From CAZSHX01 sp964606895 (GTDB lineage Bacteria; Bacteroidota; Ignavibacteria; Kapaibacteriales; UBA2268), in assembly GCA_964606895.1 (NCBI GenBank), contig CAZSHX010000007.1:19464-83463 (forward strand): a stretch of DNA of 64,000 nucleotides. Direction: 5' to 3'. Positions 54,989 through 63,291 of the stretch are shown piece after piece (the stretch's first letter is position 1; every line of letters begins with the position of its first letter). A program made the position numbers and the translations under genes. The notes under the pieces were generated by a model that was given only the letters and a program-made list of their open reading frames with translations, did no database searches and was not told the origin of the DNA.

Positions 54989-56320
54989 TTAAACGGTTTC
55001 GAGCAGGGCATTTGCTGTTGTTCTTTTGCCATGCACAATATTTGGAGCTATGAAAGTCCTTTCGGGCTTAACATATTTTTCAAAATCTTCTCTGAATTTA
55101 ACGACAAAACCCCGAACTGCCCATGCGGCGGCATCGCCGAGTGCACAAACGGTATTTCCTTCTATATTATTGGAAACAGAAGCAAGAAGGTCTAAATCCT
55201 TCGCAACAGCTTCGCCTTTTAATATCCGTTTTAAAACTTTTTCCAGCCAGCCGCAACCTTCTCTGCAAGGTGTGCACTGTCCGCAAGATTCGTGATGATA
55301 GAAATGGGCAATCCTCAAAGCAATTTTAACAACGTCTGTGTCCTCGTCCATAACCATAATTCCACCTGTGCCTATGTGGGTGCCGATTACCTTCAGAGAT
55401 TCTTCGTCCATCCGTACACCTTCGATTTCGTCACCCCTAAGAACAGGCATCGAAGAACCTCCGGGGATTACTCCCTTGATTTTCTTATTCCCGAGAACTC
55501 CGCCACAAACATCGTTGATGATGTCGGTCAGTAAAGTCCCTGTAGGAAGCTCATAAACTCCGGGCTTGTTGATGTGGCCGCTAACGCCGAAAAGTAGCGT
55601 TCCGGGGTGCTTTGGTGCACCAATTTTGGCATACTGCTCGCCGCCCATCATTAAAATTGCCGGAACGGTGGCAATCGTTTCGATATTATTAACTGTGGTG
55701 GGCATATCCCATAAACCTTTTTGAGCAGGGAACGGGGGTTTGAAACGCGGATAGGCTCTGTCGCCTTCGATGGATGTCATAAGCGAAGTTTCTTCGCCGC
55801 AGATGTAAGCACCTGCACCTTTATGGACATAAATTTCCATGCTGAAATCTGTTTCAAAGGTTGAACGCATTTCCGAACCGACTAATCCTTTTGCATAAGC
55901 GTCGTCCAAAGCTTTTTTCATGAGGTCAACCCATTTGTGGTATTCACCGCGGATATAAATATAAGCCGCAGTTAGCCTCATTGAATATCCGGCAATCAAT
56001 ATGCCTTCAATCAACTGATGAGGATTCAATTCGAAAATCTGACGGTCTTTGAAAGAACCGGGTTCCGATTCATCTCCGTTAACGGCAAGGTATTTTGGTT
56101 TGTCGGTAACTTTGGGCATAAAAGTCCATTTCAATCCGGTAGGGAAGCAGGCACCGCCCCTTCCACGCAAGCCGGATTTTTTGACTTCGCCGATAACCTC
56201 GTCCTGAGTCATTTTCAGGGCTTTGGCTATTGAACGGTATCCTCCGTTATCGAGATAAACCTCGAGTTTGAACAAATCCTTTATTTCAGGCAAAATAATT
56301 TTTGGTGTATCGCTTATCAT
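54989..56320 (-). CDS. nuoF: NADH-quinone oxidoreductase subunit F (NADH- and FMN-binding)
   Basis: NuoF binds NADH and FMN and holds the N3 cluster in complex I. I start at the ATG at 56320 (MISDTPKIILPEIKDLF) rather than at the TTG at 56353. The protein has GLRGRGGACFPTGLKW (NADH/FMN site; the usual GAGFPTG has Cys here), YLAVNGDESEPGSFKDR, IYVHKGAGAYICGEETSL, FPAQKGLWDMPTTVNNIET and GVIPGGSSMPVL. The [4Fe-4S] motif ESCGQCTPCREG has its fourth cysteine in GNTVCALGDAAAW. The body is complete at 443 residues. nuoE and nuoG, its normal neighbours, are not here. It could also serve another NuoF-containing enzyme such as a hydrogenase or formate dehydrogenase. Confidence 0.92.
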   Translation of the reverse strand: MISDTPKIILPEIKDLFKLEVYLDNGGYRSIAKALKMTQDEVIGEVKKSGLRGRGGACFPTGLKWTFMPKVTDKPKYLAVNGDESEPGSFKDRQIFELNPHQLIEGILIAGYSMRLTAAYIYIRGEYHKWVDLMKKALDDAYAKGLVGSEMRSTFETDFSMEIYVHKGAGAYICGEETSLMTSIEGDRAYPRFKPPFPAQKGLWDMPTTVNNIETIATVPAILMMGGEQYAKIGAPKHPGTLLFGVSGHINKPGVYELPTGTLLTDIINDVCGGVLGNKKIKGVIPGGSSMPVLRGDEIEGVRMDEESLKVIGTHIGTGGIMVMDEDTDVVKIALRIAHFYHHESCGQCTPCREGCGWLEKVLKRILKGEAVAKDLDLLASVSNNIEGNTVCALGDAAAWAVRGFVVKFREDFEKYVKPERTFIAPNIVHGKRTTANALLETV

Positions 56321-56382
56321 ATCTATCAATTTGGTTGAATTGAAAAAATTCAATTTAATAAAATTTATTCAATTATTAAAAG

Positions 56383-57105
56383 TTATTCCATTTCAAAAAT
56401 TTCATCTTCAATATCATTGTCAATTTGAACGCTTTCTATAATCATTCGTGTTGTCCTTTTATTGCCCTGTCGCGAGTCAATAATCCGTGGAACATTCAAG
56501 TCGTGAATGGTAAAAAATTCTTTCAAACTAACAGTAAAAGGTTCAGCCATATATTTGAACTTAACTTCATGCTTTACGTCAAAAAATGTTTTTGTGTCGT
56601 AAAAATATGTAATCTCGGTATTGTCTTTCAGAAGCACTTTCAGTTTGATTGCAGGATTATTTTCAACAGTGTCGGTTCCTGCTAAGACAGGTTTCAAGCT
56701 GTCAGCTTTATAATTAATCAAAGTCTGGTCCACAAACACGAAAAAATAATCAATCATGGGTTTGATTTGCTGTAATTCTCCTGCGGTAAGCACAGTTGGT
56801 TTGAATATCTTCCTTGAGGGGTCAATCATCCATCCCGTATTTTGTTTGAACACGGTAACGGCATTCTGTCCGTTCAAATCAACCTGAAATCTTGTTTTGT
56901 CAGGATATTTCCGAATATAAACCAAAGGAAATTCAACTCCTTCAGTTTGGATTTTACCGACAATTTTAAGGGTTTGGATGTCGGCAAGTTTTTGGGCACC
57001 GCCGCGTGCAGAAATGTTTTTGCTGATAATATCATCAACAGTCTGCGAGGCGGACATGCTGACAGATAATATAAGTATAAATATTACCGATGATATGAAT
57101 TTCAT
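56383..57105 (-). CDS. LolA-fold outer-membrane lipoprotein-sorting-like protein, paralogue 1 of 3
   Basis: The 240 residues have a signal peptide (about 1-20, ending SMSASQ), then TVDDIISKNISARGGAQKLA, which recurs in altered form in the next two genes. The body is beta-rich (TLKIVGKIQTEGVEFPLVYI, TGWMIDPSRK, VPRIIDSR) and ends in EDEIFEME. This is the half-barrel pattern of LolA/LolB-like and DUF4292-type proteins that carry lipids or lipoproteins across the periplasm. Cargo is unknown. It is the last of three tandem paralogues on the minus strand, separated by 197 bp with a hairpin. Confidence 0.7.
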   Translation of the reverse strand: MKFISSVIFILILSVSMSASQTVDDIISKNISARGGAQKLADIQTLKIVGKIQTEGVEFPLVYIRKYPDKTRFQVDLNGQNAVTVFKQNTGWMIDPSRKIFKPTVLTAGELQQIKPMIDYFFVFVDQTLINYKADSLKPVLAGTDTVENNPAIKLKVLLKDNTEITYFYDTKTFFDVKHEVKFKYMAEPFTVSLKEFFTIHDLNVPRIIDSRQGNKRTTRMIIESVQIDNDIEDEIFEME

Positions 57106-57260
57106 ATTTTGATTAATTTTTAAGTTTCTTTCTTTTTGAACCTAGCGGGGAATCTATTGATGATGTAATGTAATTAAGATAGATTCTTCGCTATACTCAA
57201 AATGAGATGAAAAATAATGAATAAAGTGAAAGCAAGAGAGAATAAAAAACCCTCCTCAGT

Positions 57261-57281
57261 CCCCCTTTTTGGGAAAGGGGG
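57261..57281 (-). terminator. Hairpin after LolA-like paralogue 2
   Basis: CCCCCTTT (57261-57268) pairs with AAAGGGGG (57274-57281) around a 5-nt loop. On the minus strand it is followed about 12 bases later by a T run. It may be a terminator or one unit of a dispersed G/C-rich repeat. Confidence 0.45.
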
Positions 57282-57302
57282 AAAGGGAAGTTTTGAATTT
57301 AG

Positions 57303-58034
57303 TTATTTCATTTCGGGTTTTTCGAAAAGCATCGGGCTTAGTTTCTCATTGAATTTTATATTGGTGATTGTAAGTTTGCCTGCAGGCGAACCGTTCTGTT
57401 TCATTTCAATCACATGAGGAACCATGAAACCCTGAACTTCTTTGTAATTTCTGAAAAAAGATTCGGAAATGCTTTTCATGCCCTGAAATTTTTGAGTTTC
57501 CATAGTTTTCAACTGAAGGTAACTGCTTTTGTCAATAAAAACAATCTTTTCAATTGAATCTTTGCTAATCATTTTAATCTTGAAGACTTTTTTGCCTTCG
57601 AGAGTATCGTCACCCATTAATTCCGTTTTGATGCTTTTTTCTTTGTCGCCAATTAGTTCAGAACGGAAAAAATTCATTTGTGTACCGATAACTTTTTTGT
57701 TTTCGGCAATTTGCTCAGCCGGAAGCGGCTGTAAAATCGTATCGCTTTTCATCCAGCCTGCATTACCATTAATCACTGTTGTGACACGCTGACCGAGAAG
57801 ATTCAAATCCATACGGATTTTGTCGGGAGGTACAAGATTTATTTTCATTGTAATATCAAATCCCATATTAGCCGCTTTAAGTTCTGCGGCAATAGATTTG
57901 ATGTCGTTCTGACCTGCTACATCTCCTCTTGCTTTGATAGCTTTTGTAATAATGCTGTCAGCAGACTCCGAACATGCGAGCAGTCCGAAAGCCATGGAAA
58001 TGAAAAGAATTAAAAGAACTTTATTTTTCAACAT
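57303..58034 (-). CDS. LolA-fold lipoprotein, paralogue 2 of 3
   Basis: MLKNKVLLILFISMAFGLLA is followed by the lipobox Cys (LLAC), so the mature protein is lipid-anchored, unlike its two paralogues. The mature protein opens SADSIITKAIKARGDVAGQN. It shares NGNAGWMKSD, KKVFKIKMISKDSIEKIVFI, FRNYKEVQGFMVPHVIEMKQ and a terminal MLFEKPEM with its neighbours. The 243 residues and strand pattern fit LolA-like half-barrels. A lipid-anchored acceptor beside soluble carriers would mirror LolB and LolA, but that is inference. Paralogue 3 lies 22 bp upstream in the same transcript. Confidence 0.7.
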   Translation of the reverse strand: MLKNKVLLILFISMAFGLLACSESADSIITKAIKARGDVAGQNDIKSIAAELKAANMGFDITMKINLVPPDKIRMDLNLLGQRVTTVINGNAGWMKSDTILQPLPAEQIAENKKVIGTQMNFFRSELIGDKEKSIKTELMGDDTLEGKKVFKIKMISKDSIEKIVFIDKSSYLQLKTMETQKFQGMKSISESFFRNYKEVQGFMVPHVIEMKQNGSPAGKLTITNIKFNEKLSPMLFEKPEMK

Positions 58035-58056
58035 ACAATCCTCAGATTAAATTTAT

Positions 58057-58779
58057 TTATTGTTTTTTTGGCATTTCGAACAATGCATCGTCAACGGGAA
58101 TATTTGCTTCGACTTTTTCGAATTTGATAGTAATTACTTGTCCTTCAGTTTTCATTTCAATAGCTGTCGCCATTGTAATACCGTCAAAACTCTTGTAATC
58201 TTTGAAGAACATTTCAATATCTTTTTTCTGCCCCATAACTTCTGCCTGATTTGTCATTTTAATAGGAAGATATTTTGACGCATCAATGAATAAGAAACTT
58301 TCCGAATTATCCTTGCCTACCATTTTAATCTTGTAAGCATCAACGCCGTCTGCTTTTTCTTTTCCAATCAGAGTTGCAGTGATTCCATTTTCTTTCATGC
58401 TTGTAATTGGATTTTGTCCGAAATTTGCCTGCTGTTTAACGGAATTGAGCATTTCTTCGGGAATTTCCTGTGGTTCGGTGGAACCTGACATCGGGCTTAT
58501 CATCCAGCCAGTTTTACCGTTGTAAGCACTAATCATTTTCTGACCCATAACTTCCTGTTCCATGCGGAAAGCAGGTTTCTTATTGTAAATTGTGAAAGGC
58601 ATATTCATACCCATCATATCCATTGAACCTGTCATTTTCATGGTTTTTACAGTGCTGAATTTTGCTTCGCCGCCTGCGGCTTGCATAGATTTGCCGATGA
58701 TATCATCAACAGTTTGCGAATAAGATATTGCAGTGAATGCAAAAATCATAATTGCGATTGTTAAAAGTCTTTTTGTCAT
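58057..58779 (-). CDS. LolA-fold secreted protein, paralogue 3 of 3
   Basis: An AGGAAG ribosome site favours the second ATG at 58779 (7-base spacing) over the first at 58785 (1-base spacing). The signal peptide ends near AISYSQ. The mature protein begins TVDDIIGKSMQAAGGEAKF and continues with a Met-rich stretch (MTGSMDMMGMNMPFTIYN). NGKTGWMISPMSG and a final PVDDALFEMPKKQ follow. The methionine-rich N-terminal strand is unusual and could give a soft metal-binding or flexible lipid-binding surface. thyX ends 27 bp upstream on the same strand. Confidence 0.7.
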   Translation of the reverse strand: MTKRLLTIAIMIFAFTAISYSQTVDDIIGKSMQAAGGEAKFSTVKTMKMTGSMDMMGMNMPFTIYNKKPAFRMEQEVMGQKMISAYNGKTGWMISPMSGSTEPQEIPEEMLNSVKQQANFGQNPITSMKENGITATLIGKEKADGVDAYKIKMVGKDNSESFLFIDASKYLPIKMTNQAEVMGQKKDIEMFFKDYKSFDGITMATAIEMKTEGQVITIKFEKVEANIPVDDALFEMPKKQ

Positions 58780-58811
58780 TTTCATACTTCCTGGAACTGT
58801 TTTAAAAAAAA

Positions 58812-59660
58812 TTATTTATACATTTTATCAATTTTATTCTTAAATTCTCTTGCTTCGAGTGCAGTGATGCCATGCTTTTTAAGCAATTCATCGTCAAAAC
58901 TCAATTTTCCTGCAGATTCGCAAATAGCATCTAATTCCTGCTTCGAAAAAGAAATGCTGTTTATCACATAATCTTCAAAAGCCTGCCAAGCCAAAGGATT
59001 GCATTCCTTGACGATTTCCGAAATCTTTTCGGCATAAAGTCTGATTTCGTACTGTGCGTGCCAGTCCAATCTCAATTGAAGAAAATGAAGAAGATTATGC
59101 AAATCAATTTTCCAATACCACTCTGTATAAGTGGAAAGCGGAAGATTTATTCTGGCAATTTCGCGGGCTGTATTTTTCTCAAGATAATACAAATATTCAT
59201 CGTATAGATTCTTCTGAGTAGCCGAAAGCATTCCTCCGATTATTTCTGCATCCTCTGCACCGACTCTTTCCTCAGACCTGCCTTGTTTGTTCAAACTGCT
59301 TTGAGTACGAATCTGTTCGGCTGGGGGAATATAGAACTCATCTTTCATTTCGGAATATCTGCCGCTGTATTCATTGACGTTAGCTGTTCTGTGGCGTATC
59401 CACTGGCGTGCTATGAAAATCGGGAGTTTGATATGGAACTTGTATTCCACCATTTCAAATGGTGAAGTGTGGCGATGTCTCATCAGATAGCGGATTAGCC
59501 CGTTATCTTCATTAACTGTTTTGGTGCCGTCGCCATAGGAAACTCTTGCCGCCTGAACAATAGCCGCATCGTCGCCCATAACGTCAATCAGGCGGACAAA
59601 ACCATGGTCGAGACAAGGCAAAGGTTTACCAATATATTTTTCTTTGATTTTTTCGGTCAT
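58812..59660 (-). CDS. thyX: Flavin-dependent thymidylate synthase
   Basis: ThyX methylates dUMP using methylenetetrahydrofolate, NADPH and FAD, replacing ThyA. The 282 residues carry the ThyX signature RHRTANVNEYSGRY (about 90-102), IARQWIRH before it and RHRHTSPFEMVEYKFHIKLP (61-80), all FAD- and dUMP-contact segments. NLLHFLQLRLDWHAQYEIR near the end is the second substrate block. The protein is longer than the minimal 215-250 residues, as in other FCB members. It is divergent from the small-RNA region across 520 bp. No ThyA is seen in the window. Confidence 0.96.
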   Translation of the reverse strand: MTEKIKEKYIGKPLPCLDHGFVRLIDVMGDDAAIVQAARVSYGDGTKTVNEDNGLIRYLMRHRHTSPFEMVEYKFHIKLPIFIARQWIRHRTANVNEYSGRYSEMKDEFYIPPAEQIRTQSSLNKQGRSEERVGAEDAEIIGGMLSATQKNLYDEYLYYLEKNTAREIARINLPLSTYTEWYWKIDLHNLLHFLQLRLDWHAQYEIRLYAEKISEIVKECNPLAWQAFEDYVINSISFSKQELDAICESAGKLSFDDELLKKHGITALEAREFKNKIDKMYK

Positions 59661-59812
59661 TATTTTTCCTAATTTTCTAAACGAGATTTACAAAGATAAT
59701 CATGTTTTTTCATTTTGTAAAATAAGAATCTTAAAACGTTTCATATTGAAAAAAATTAAGTACGATAATTTAATAACCGCATGTTAATATTTAACAAAAA
59801 ATTGACCTTTTT

Positions 59813-59848
59813 CTACGTAGTTTTACGTAGAAAAACTACGTAGTTTTT
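59813..59848. promoter_or_regulatory. Clustered TACGTA palindromes upstream of thyX and the small RNA
   Basis: CTACGTAG occurs at 59813-59820 and 59836-59843, with TACGTAG at 59824-59830 between them. The last one sits in an 18-bp perfect palindrome, AAAAACTACGTAGTTTTT (59831-59848). Regularly spaced palindromes between divergent transcripts suggest an operator or protein-binding site. Confidence 0.45.
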
Positions 59849-59974
59849 GGTATTTTTACTATGAAAAGCAATAAGATGTTGATTTATATAATAATTAGTG
59901 GTAATTTTACAATAGAATGTTTTTGCATTCTAACATTTGTATATCGAAATTTGATAAAATTAAAAATTGACTGT

Positions 59975-60131
59975 TCGCACAGTGAGGTGAAATCCGGCTA
60001 GAATTGCTATCTTCAGGCATCAGCCGAATGGTTACCCTGCAAATTGTATAAATATTTTTAGACAATTCTTGTTGTTAGGCAGGAATACCAAGAAGAAGCC
60101 GCATTTACCAAATAATGCGGCTCTTTTTTTT
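59975..60131 (+). ncRNA. Candidate structured small RNA with intrinsic terminator
   Basis: There is no ORF on the plus strand for several hundred bases before a strong terminator. The sequence folds into nested helices: CAG (59980-59982) with CTG (60037-60039), GGTGA (59986-59990) with TTACC (60032-60036), and CGGCT (59995-59999) with AGCCG (60022-60026). AATTGT/ACAATT (about 60042-60065) forms a further hairpin, and the terminator follows at 60097. No known riboswitch or 6S/SRP/tmRNA consensus fits. It could also be a leader attenuating the gene at 60187. The 5' end is a guess. Confidence 0.55.
60097..60131 (+). terminator. Strong rho-independent terminator of the candidate small RNA
   Basis: AGCCGCATT (60097-60105) pairs with AATGCGGCT (60114-60122) around an 8-nt loop and is followed by C and a run of eight or more T. 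No gene on this strand precedes it. Confidence 0.92.
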
Positions 60132-60186
60132 GTCAATTTTTTTCTTCGATTTCCGTTCTTATGATTTTTAATAACATGAAAATAAT

Positions 60187-60825
60187 ATGATTAGAGTAAT
60201 TTTTAGTTTTGTCGTTTTTCTTTTGTGTGTTTTGCCCTTAAAACCGCAAACCCTGAATTATGAGGGTGAATTCTCCATGCTGAAATCGAACAATGGTGTA
60301 CTGCTGATTTATAATGCCGCGAAAAATAGTTTTATGCTTGAAATCCATTGCAAGGATATAAAGGAAATTGATGCTCAGGATATGATTTTCCTTGTTGACG
60401 GAAAAGTACTGCAAATCACTCCCGTTCCGATAACCGTCTTCTATCCCGATGAAAAACCGATTTCCGAAATTCAAATACTCGAGAAACATGTGAATTTCGA
60501 AGTGGATTATGCCAAAAGCGTGAATGGAGAAAAAGTTCAGGCAAACATTAAAAAATTCGATCTGAATAAAGAAAGAATGTGCTTTGCATGGGATTACCGC
60601 ATGCCGAAAAAGCTTGATGATACAGCTACTCAGTCCGTCAGGAAACAATTCTTTCTGAATACAAAACTCGAAGATATTGTTCTTATGCTTTCAAGCGTTG
60701 CCACACTCAAGGACAACGACAAAAAGATTCAGGAATTCCTGAAGAAGACGATGTCAAGTTTAAAAACATCAGAAACCAACTTCAATATAGAAGAACTCCG
60801 AGAATCGCTGAAAGGGAAGAAATAG
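60187..60825 (+). CDS. Secreted protein of unknown function
   Basis: The protein has 212 residues with a signal peptide (about 1-20, FVVFLLCVLPLKPQ) and a mixed alpha/beta body. MIFLVDGKVLQITPVPITVF is the most hydrophobic strand, followed by YAKSVNGEKVQANIKKFDLN and a helical Lys/Glu-rich C-terminus. No family recognised. It begins 56 bp after the strong terminator, so it either has its own promoter or depends on read-through of the structured leader. The spacing keeps open the possibility that the RNA regulates it. Confidence 0.5.
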   Translation: MIRVIFSFVVFLLCVLPLKPQTLNYEGEFSMLKSNNGVLLIYNAAKNSFMLEIHCKDIKEIDAQDMIFLVDGKVLQITPVPITVFYPDEKPISEIQILEKHVNFEVDYAKSVNGEKVQANIKKFDLNKERMCFAWDYRMPKKLDDTATQSVRKQFFLNTKLEDIVLMLSSVATLKDNDKKIQEFLKKTMSSLKTSETNFNIEELRESLKGKK

Positions 60826-60887
60826 GAAGAGCCTTAAGCTTTCTTTGCTACACTATGTTCCTAAACGAACAAACAATGCCCACTTAA

Positions 60888-60907
60888 GGCAGGAGTTTTT
60901 TCCTGCC
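60888..60907. repeat. Short palindrome of the CAGGAG family
   Basis: GGCAGGA (60888-60894) pairs perfectly with TCCTGCC (60901-60907). It resembles the hairpin at 52336-52353. It could also work as a weak terminator for the preceding gene. Confidence 0.5.
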
Positions 60908-60933
60908 GTAGTACAAACAGACTGCGAAATATT

Positions 60934-61010
60934 CTAAAGCTTCACAAACTTAAGCACTCTGTCTCCCATCCTCACAAAATACACACCAACCGGAGCAAGT
61001 GCAGTTATGT
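60934..61010 (-). pseudogene. Orphan T9SS sorting-domain fragment
   Basis: The minus strand after the stop of the next gene reads ITALAPVGVYFVRMGDRVLK followed by FVKL and a TAG. This is the last quarter of a T9SS type A sorting domain, almost the same as the WD40 protein's GVYFVRIGDKVGKFVKI. It has no start and is separated from the complete sorting domain of the 61017-63281 gene by that gene's stop and an A-run. It looks like the leftover tail of a replaced cargo gene. Confidence 0.7.
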
Positions 61011-61016
61011 TTTTTT

Positions 61017-63281
61017 TTATCTGTTTATATTTACAAGAATTGATTCGGAAACAAGGTCAGCCTCGAAAACCACAATATATATTCCATTCAATATTTTGGA
61101 TGTATCCCAACTCAGAGTTTCTATATTTGAACCGTTATTAATTTTTGGAGAATTCGTTAAGTCATCAACTTCTACACCCATTAAATCATAAACTTTTATT
61201 GAGAACTGAGGTCTAAGAAAACTATAACCCCAAGCATATTTTATATTTATATGTGTGTTTGCAGGATTTGGATAAGGTTTATATATTATTATAGGAATAT
61301 GACTCAATAATTCTGTTTTTGCTGTTTCATTTTCCTGGTCAACTGATGTACTTAAATTATTTATTGATTTATAAATGAGTTCCCCTGTACCTGTTATGTA
61401 AATTGATTTTCCGGCTTGGATTATTCCTATCAATCCGCCGGTAAAAGAAGTATCGCTTTTGTAAATAACCCACGTTTCTCCTTTATCTGTTGTTTTAAGT
61501 ACATTCCTTCCCAAGATATAGCCTGTATCTGATTTATTAAAATAAAGAGGTGCACCAAAGACGCGATTTGAGTCCACCATTAATAATTTCCATGTTTCAC
61601 CGCCATCAATTGTTTTTAATATTTTTTTAATATAATTACTATTAGAAATTTTTTGATATCCGGAAATAAAACCGACTTTTTCATCAAGAAAACGTATTCG
61701 CGAAACGCCATCAATAAAGTTGATTCGCTTTGATGACCAAGTTTTCCCTTTGTCTGAACTTTTCATAAATAATGAGTGTTCAACAAGTAACTTGTCCGTG
61801 GATCTTGTAGAATCAAAAATAATTAATGCGGCTACGAAGGTAGAATCATTGATAATATCACAACTACCACCAAAACTGGAATCAATCCTAAAAATATTCT
61901 GGGTTTTACATTTGTTTGAAGTGTAGGATATAACTCCCACTATTATTGATTGAGATGTAAAAGTACCTACGTATAGAAAAGAGCTATCATTTAAAAATTT
62001 AATATTATCTGTAAAATTAGAAGGTGTTGAGATATAAGTACGCTTATATGTATTGCCGCCGTCGGTTGTTTGATAAAGTTTATAAAGCTCATCAGCAATT
62101 GCTAAACCATTTAATTCATCTTTAAAATAAATACCCTGTGTTTTTGAATTGTATAATTCTAAGCCGTCTATTTTCTGAGGAAGCCATGTTGCACCGCCAT
62201 CGGATGTTTTGTAAATCTTACCGAAAGCCGCACCTATAAAACCGGTTTGTTCGTTTAAAAAGAACATGGTACCTGTTGTTTGTTCATTCAAATTATCAAA
62301 AATTGACACTAATTCCCAAGAGACACCACCGTCGGTTGATTTCATAATGCTATTTTTTGTGCCAACTGCATAAAATGTTAATGAGTCTATTGATACGGCA
62401 TTGGTGAATTGAGTTTTAAATGATGGACGTAATGTATCAAACCTAATGCTTTTATTAACACTGAATATTGTTTGCCCTGAATCGGTAAGTTCATAAAGTT
62501 TTAGATAACTTGTCGCATTAAATGAGAAAACCTTAGAATTATTTCCTTGGAAATTCAACAACTGTACTTGGTCAATTTGAACTTGTGAAGAATTCCATGT
62601 TTTTCCACTATCAGAAGATGACAACATGTTATGGGTGGTCAGCAGATAAATATTGCCATTGTCTGATTTAGCAAAATTTAAAGGGTAGTTTCCGAACCCC
62701 GATGGAGGATTTATTGACCAGCTTTCACCACAGTCAAAACTAACAAATAAATCTCCATCAGAATCCGATAACAAAACTATATTTTCGGAATAAAAAAAAG
62801 ATGACCTGAAATGAAAATTAGTAAACTGATTCTTCGAATTCCAAGTTAGACCTCCATCCTTGGATATTCTAACAGTGCCGCTATCTCCGGCAATTACACC
62901 GAAGTTCTTATAAAAAGATACTGCCCTGTAGTCAATCTTGGTTTCAACTTTTTGAATTTGCCAAGATTGTCCTTGATTTGATGATACAAGTACGGTTGAT
63001 TTAGCACCGACAACAATAAGTTTTTCGTCATTTATGGCGGCGATATCGAAAAGATTACAATTGGTACCAGAATAGTTATGAACCCACTTATTTCCGGCAT
63101 TTCCGGAATGTAATATTGCACCGTTAGTCCCGATGCAAACTATATTCCTCCCATCCGAACAAAATACTTTTTTAAAATCGGTATCCAACCGATAGTACTC
63201 GTCACTGACAAATTGGCATTCTGCAGTGTAAATTATCATAGCACCGAGCATCATGAGTAAAATTCTTAAAAGCATTTTCAT
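61017..63281 (-). CDS. Secreted Ycf48/BNR-like propeller protein with T9SS sorting domain
   Basis: A signal peptide (MKMLLRILLMMLGAMIIYTA) is followed by about ten repeats carrying the BNR/Asp-box form S-x-D-x-G-x-T-W, such as SKDGGLTWNSK, SSDSGKTWNSS, STDGGVSWELV, TSDGGATWLPQ and TIDGGETWKLLM. Together they form one or two propellers of the Ycf48/photosystem-assembly-like or sialidase type. Catalytic sialidase residues are not apparent. The C-terminus is a T9SS sorting domain (YPNPANTHINIKYAW, then ILNGIYIVVFEADL). It has 754 residues. It follows the amber-interrupted cysteine-rich gene by 10 bp on the same strand. Directly downstream lies a second, fragmentary sorting-domain tail. Confidence 0.85.
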   Translation of the reverse strand: MKMLLRILLMMLGAMIIYTAECQFVSDEYYRLDTDFKKVFCSDGRNIVCIGTNGAILHSGNAGNKWVHNYSGTNCNLFDIAAINDEKLIVVGAKSTVLVSSNQGQSWQIQKVETKIDYRAVSFYKNFGVIAGDSGTVRISKDGGLTWNSKNQFTNFHFRSSFFYSENIVLLSDSDGDLFVSFDCGESWSINPPSGFGNYPLNFAKSDNGNIYLLTTHNMLSSSDSGKTWNSSQVQIDQVQLLNFQGNNSKVFSFNATSYLKLYELTDSGQTIFSVNKSIRFDTLRPSFKTQFTNAVSIDSLTFYAVGTKNSIMKSTDGGVSWELVSIFDNLNEQTTGTMFFLNEQTGFIGAAFGKIYKTSDGGATWLPQKIDGLELYNSKTQGIYFKDELNGLAIADELYKLYQTTDGGNTYKRTYISTPSNFTDNIKFLNDSSFLYVGTFTSQSIIVGVISYTSNKCKTQNIFRIDSSFGGSCDIINDSTFVAALIIFDSTRSTDKLLVEHSLFMKSSDKGKTWSSKRINFIDGVSRIRFLDEKVGFISGYQKISNSNYIKKILKTIDGGETWKLLMVDSNRVFGAPLYFNKSDTGYILGRNVLKTTDKGETWVIYKSDTSFTGGLIGIIQAGKSIYITGTGELIYKSINNLSTSVDQENETAKTELLSHIPIIIYKPYPNPANTHINIKYAWGYSFLRPQFSIKVYDLMGVEVDDLTNSPKINNGSNIETLSWDTSKILNGIYIVVFEADLVSESILVNINR

Positions 63282-63291
63282 ATATTAAATT

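Noticed and set aside
57250..57290. Insertion-sequence end at the CCCCCTTT/AAAGGGGG hairpin
   Set aside because: No transposase, no matching partner end and no target duplication; better seen as a terminator or a short dispersed hairpin.
59980..60090. Cobalamin or FMN riboswitch (GGTGAAATCC and GGCAGGAATACC resemble consensus pieces)
   Set aside because: The pieces are in the wrong spacing, the remaining conserved blocks are missing, and the nested helices found do not match either fold.
60238..60648. 136-codon minus-strand ORF opposite the secreted protein at 60187
   Set aside because: The plus-strand frame has a signal peptide and balanced composition; this ORF has no plausible start or family.
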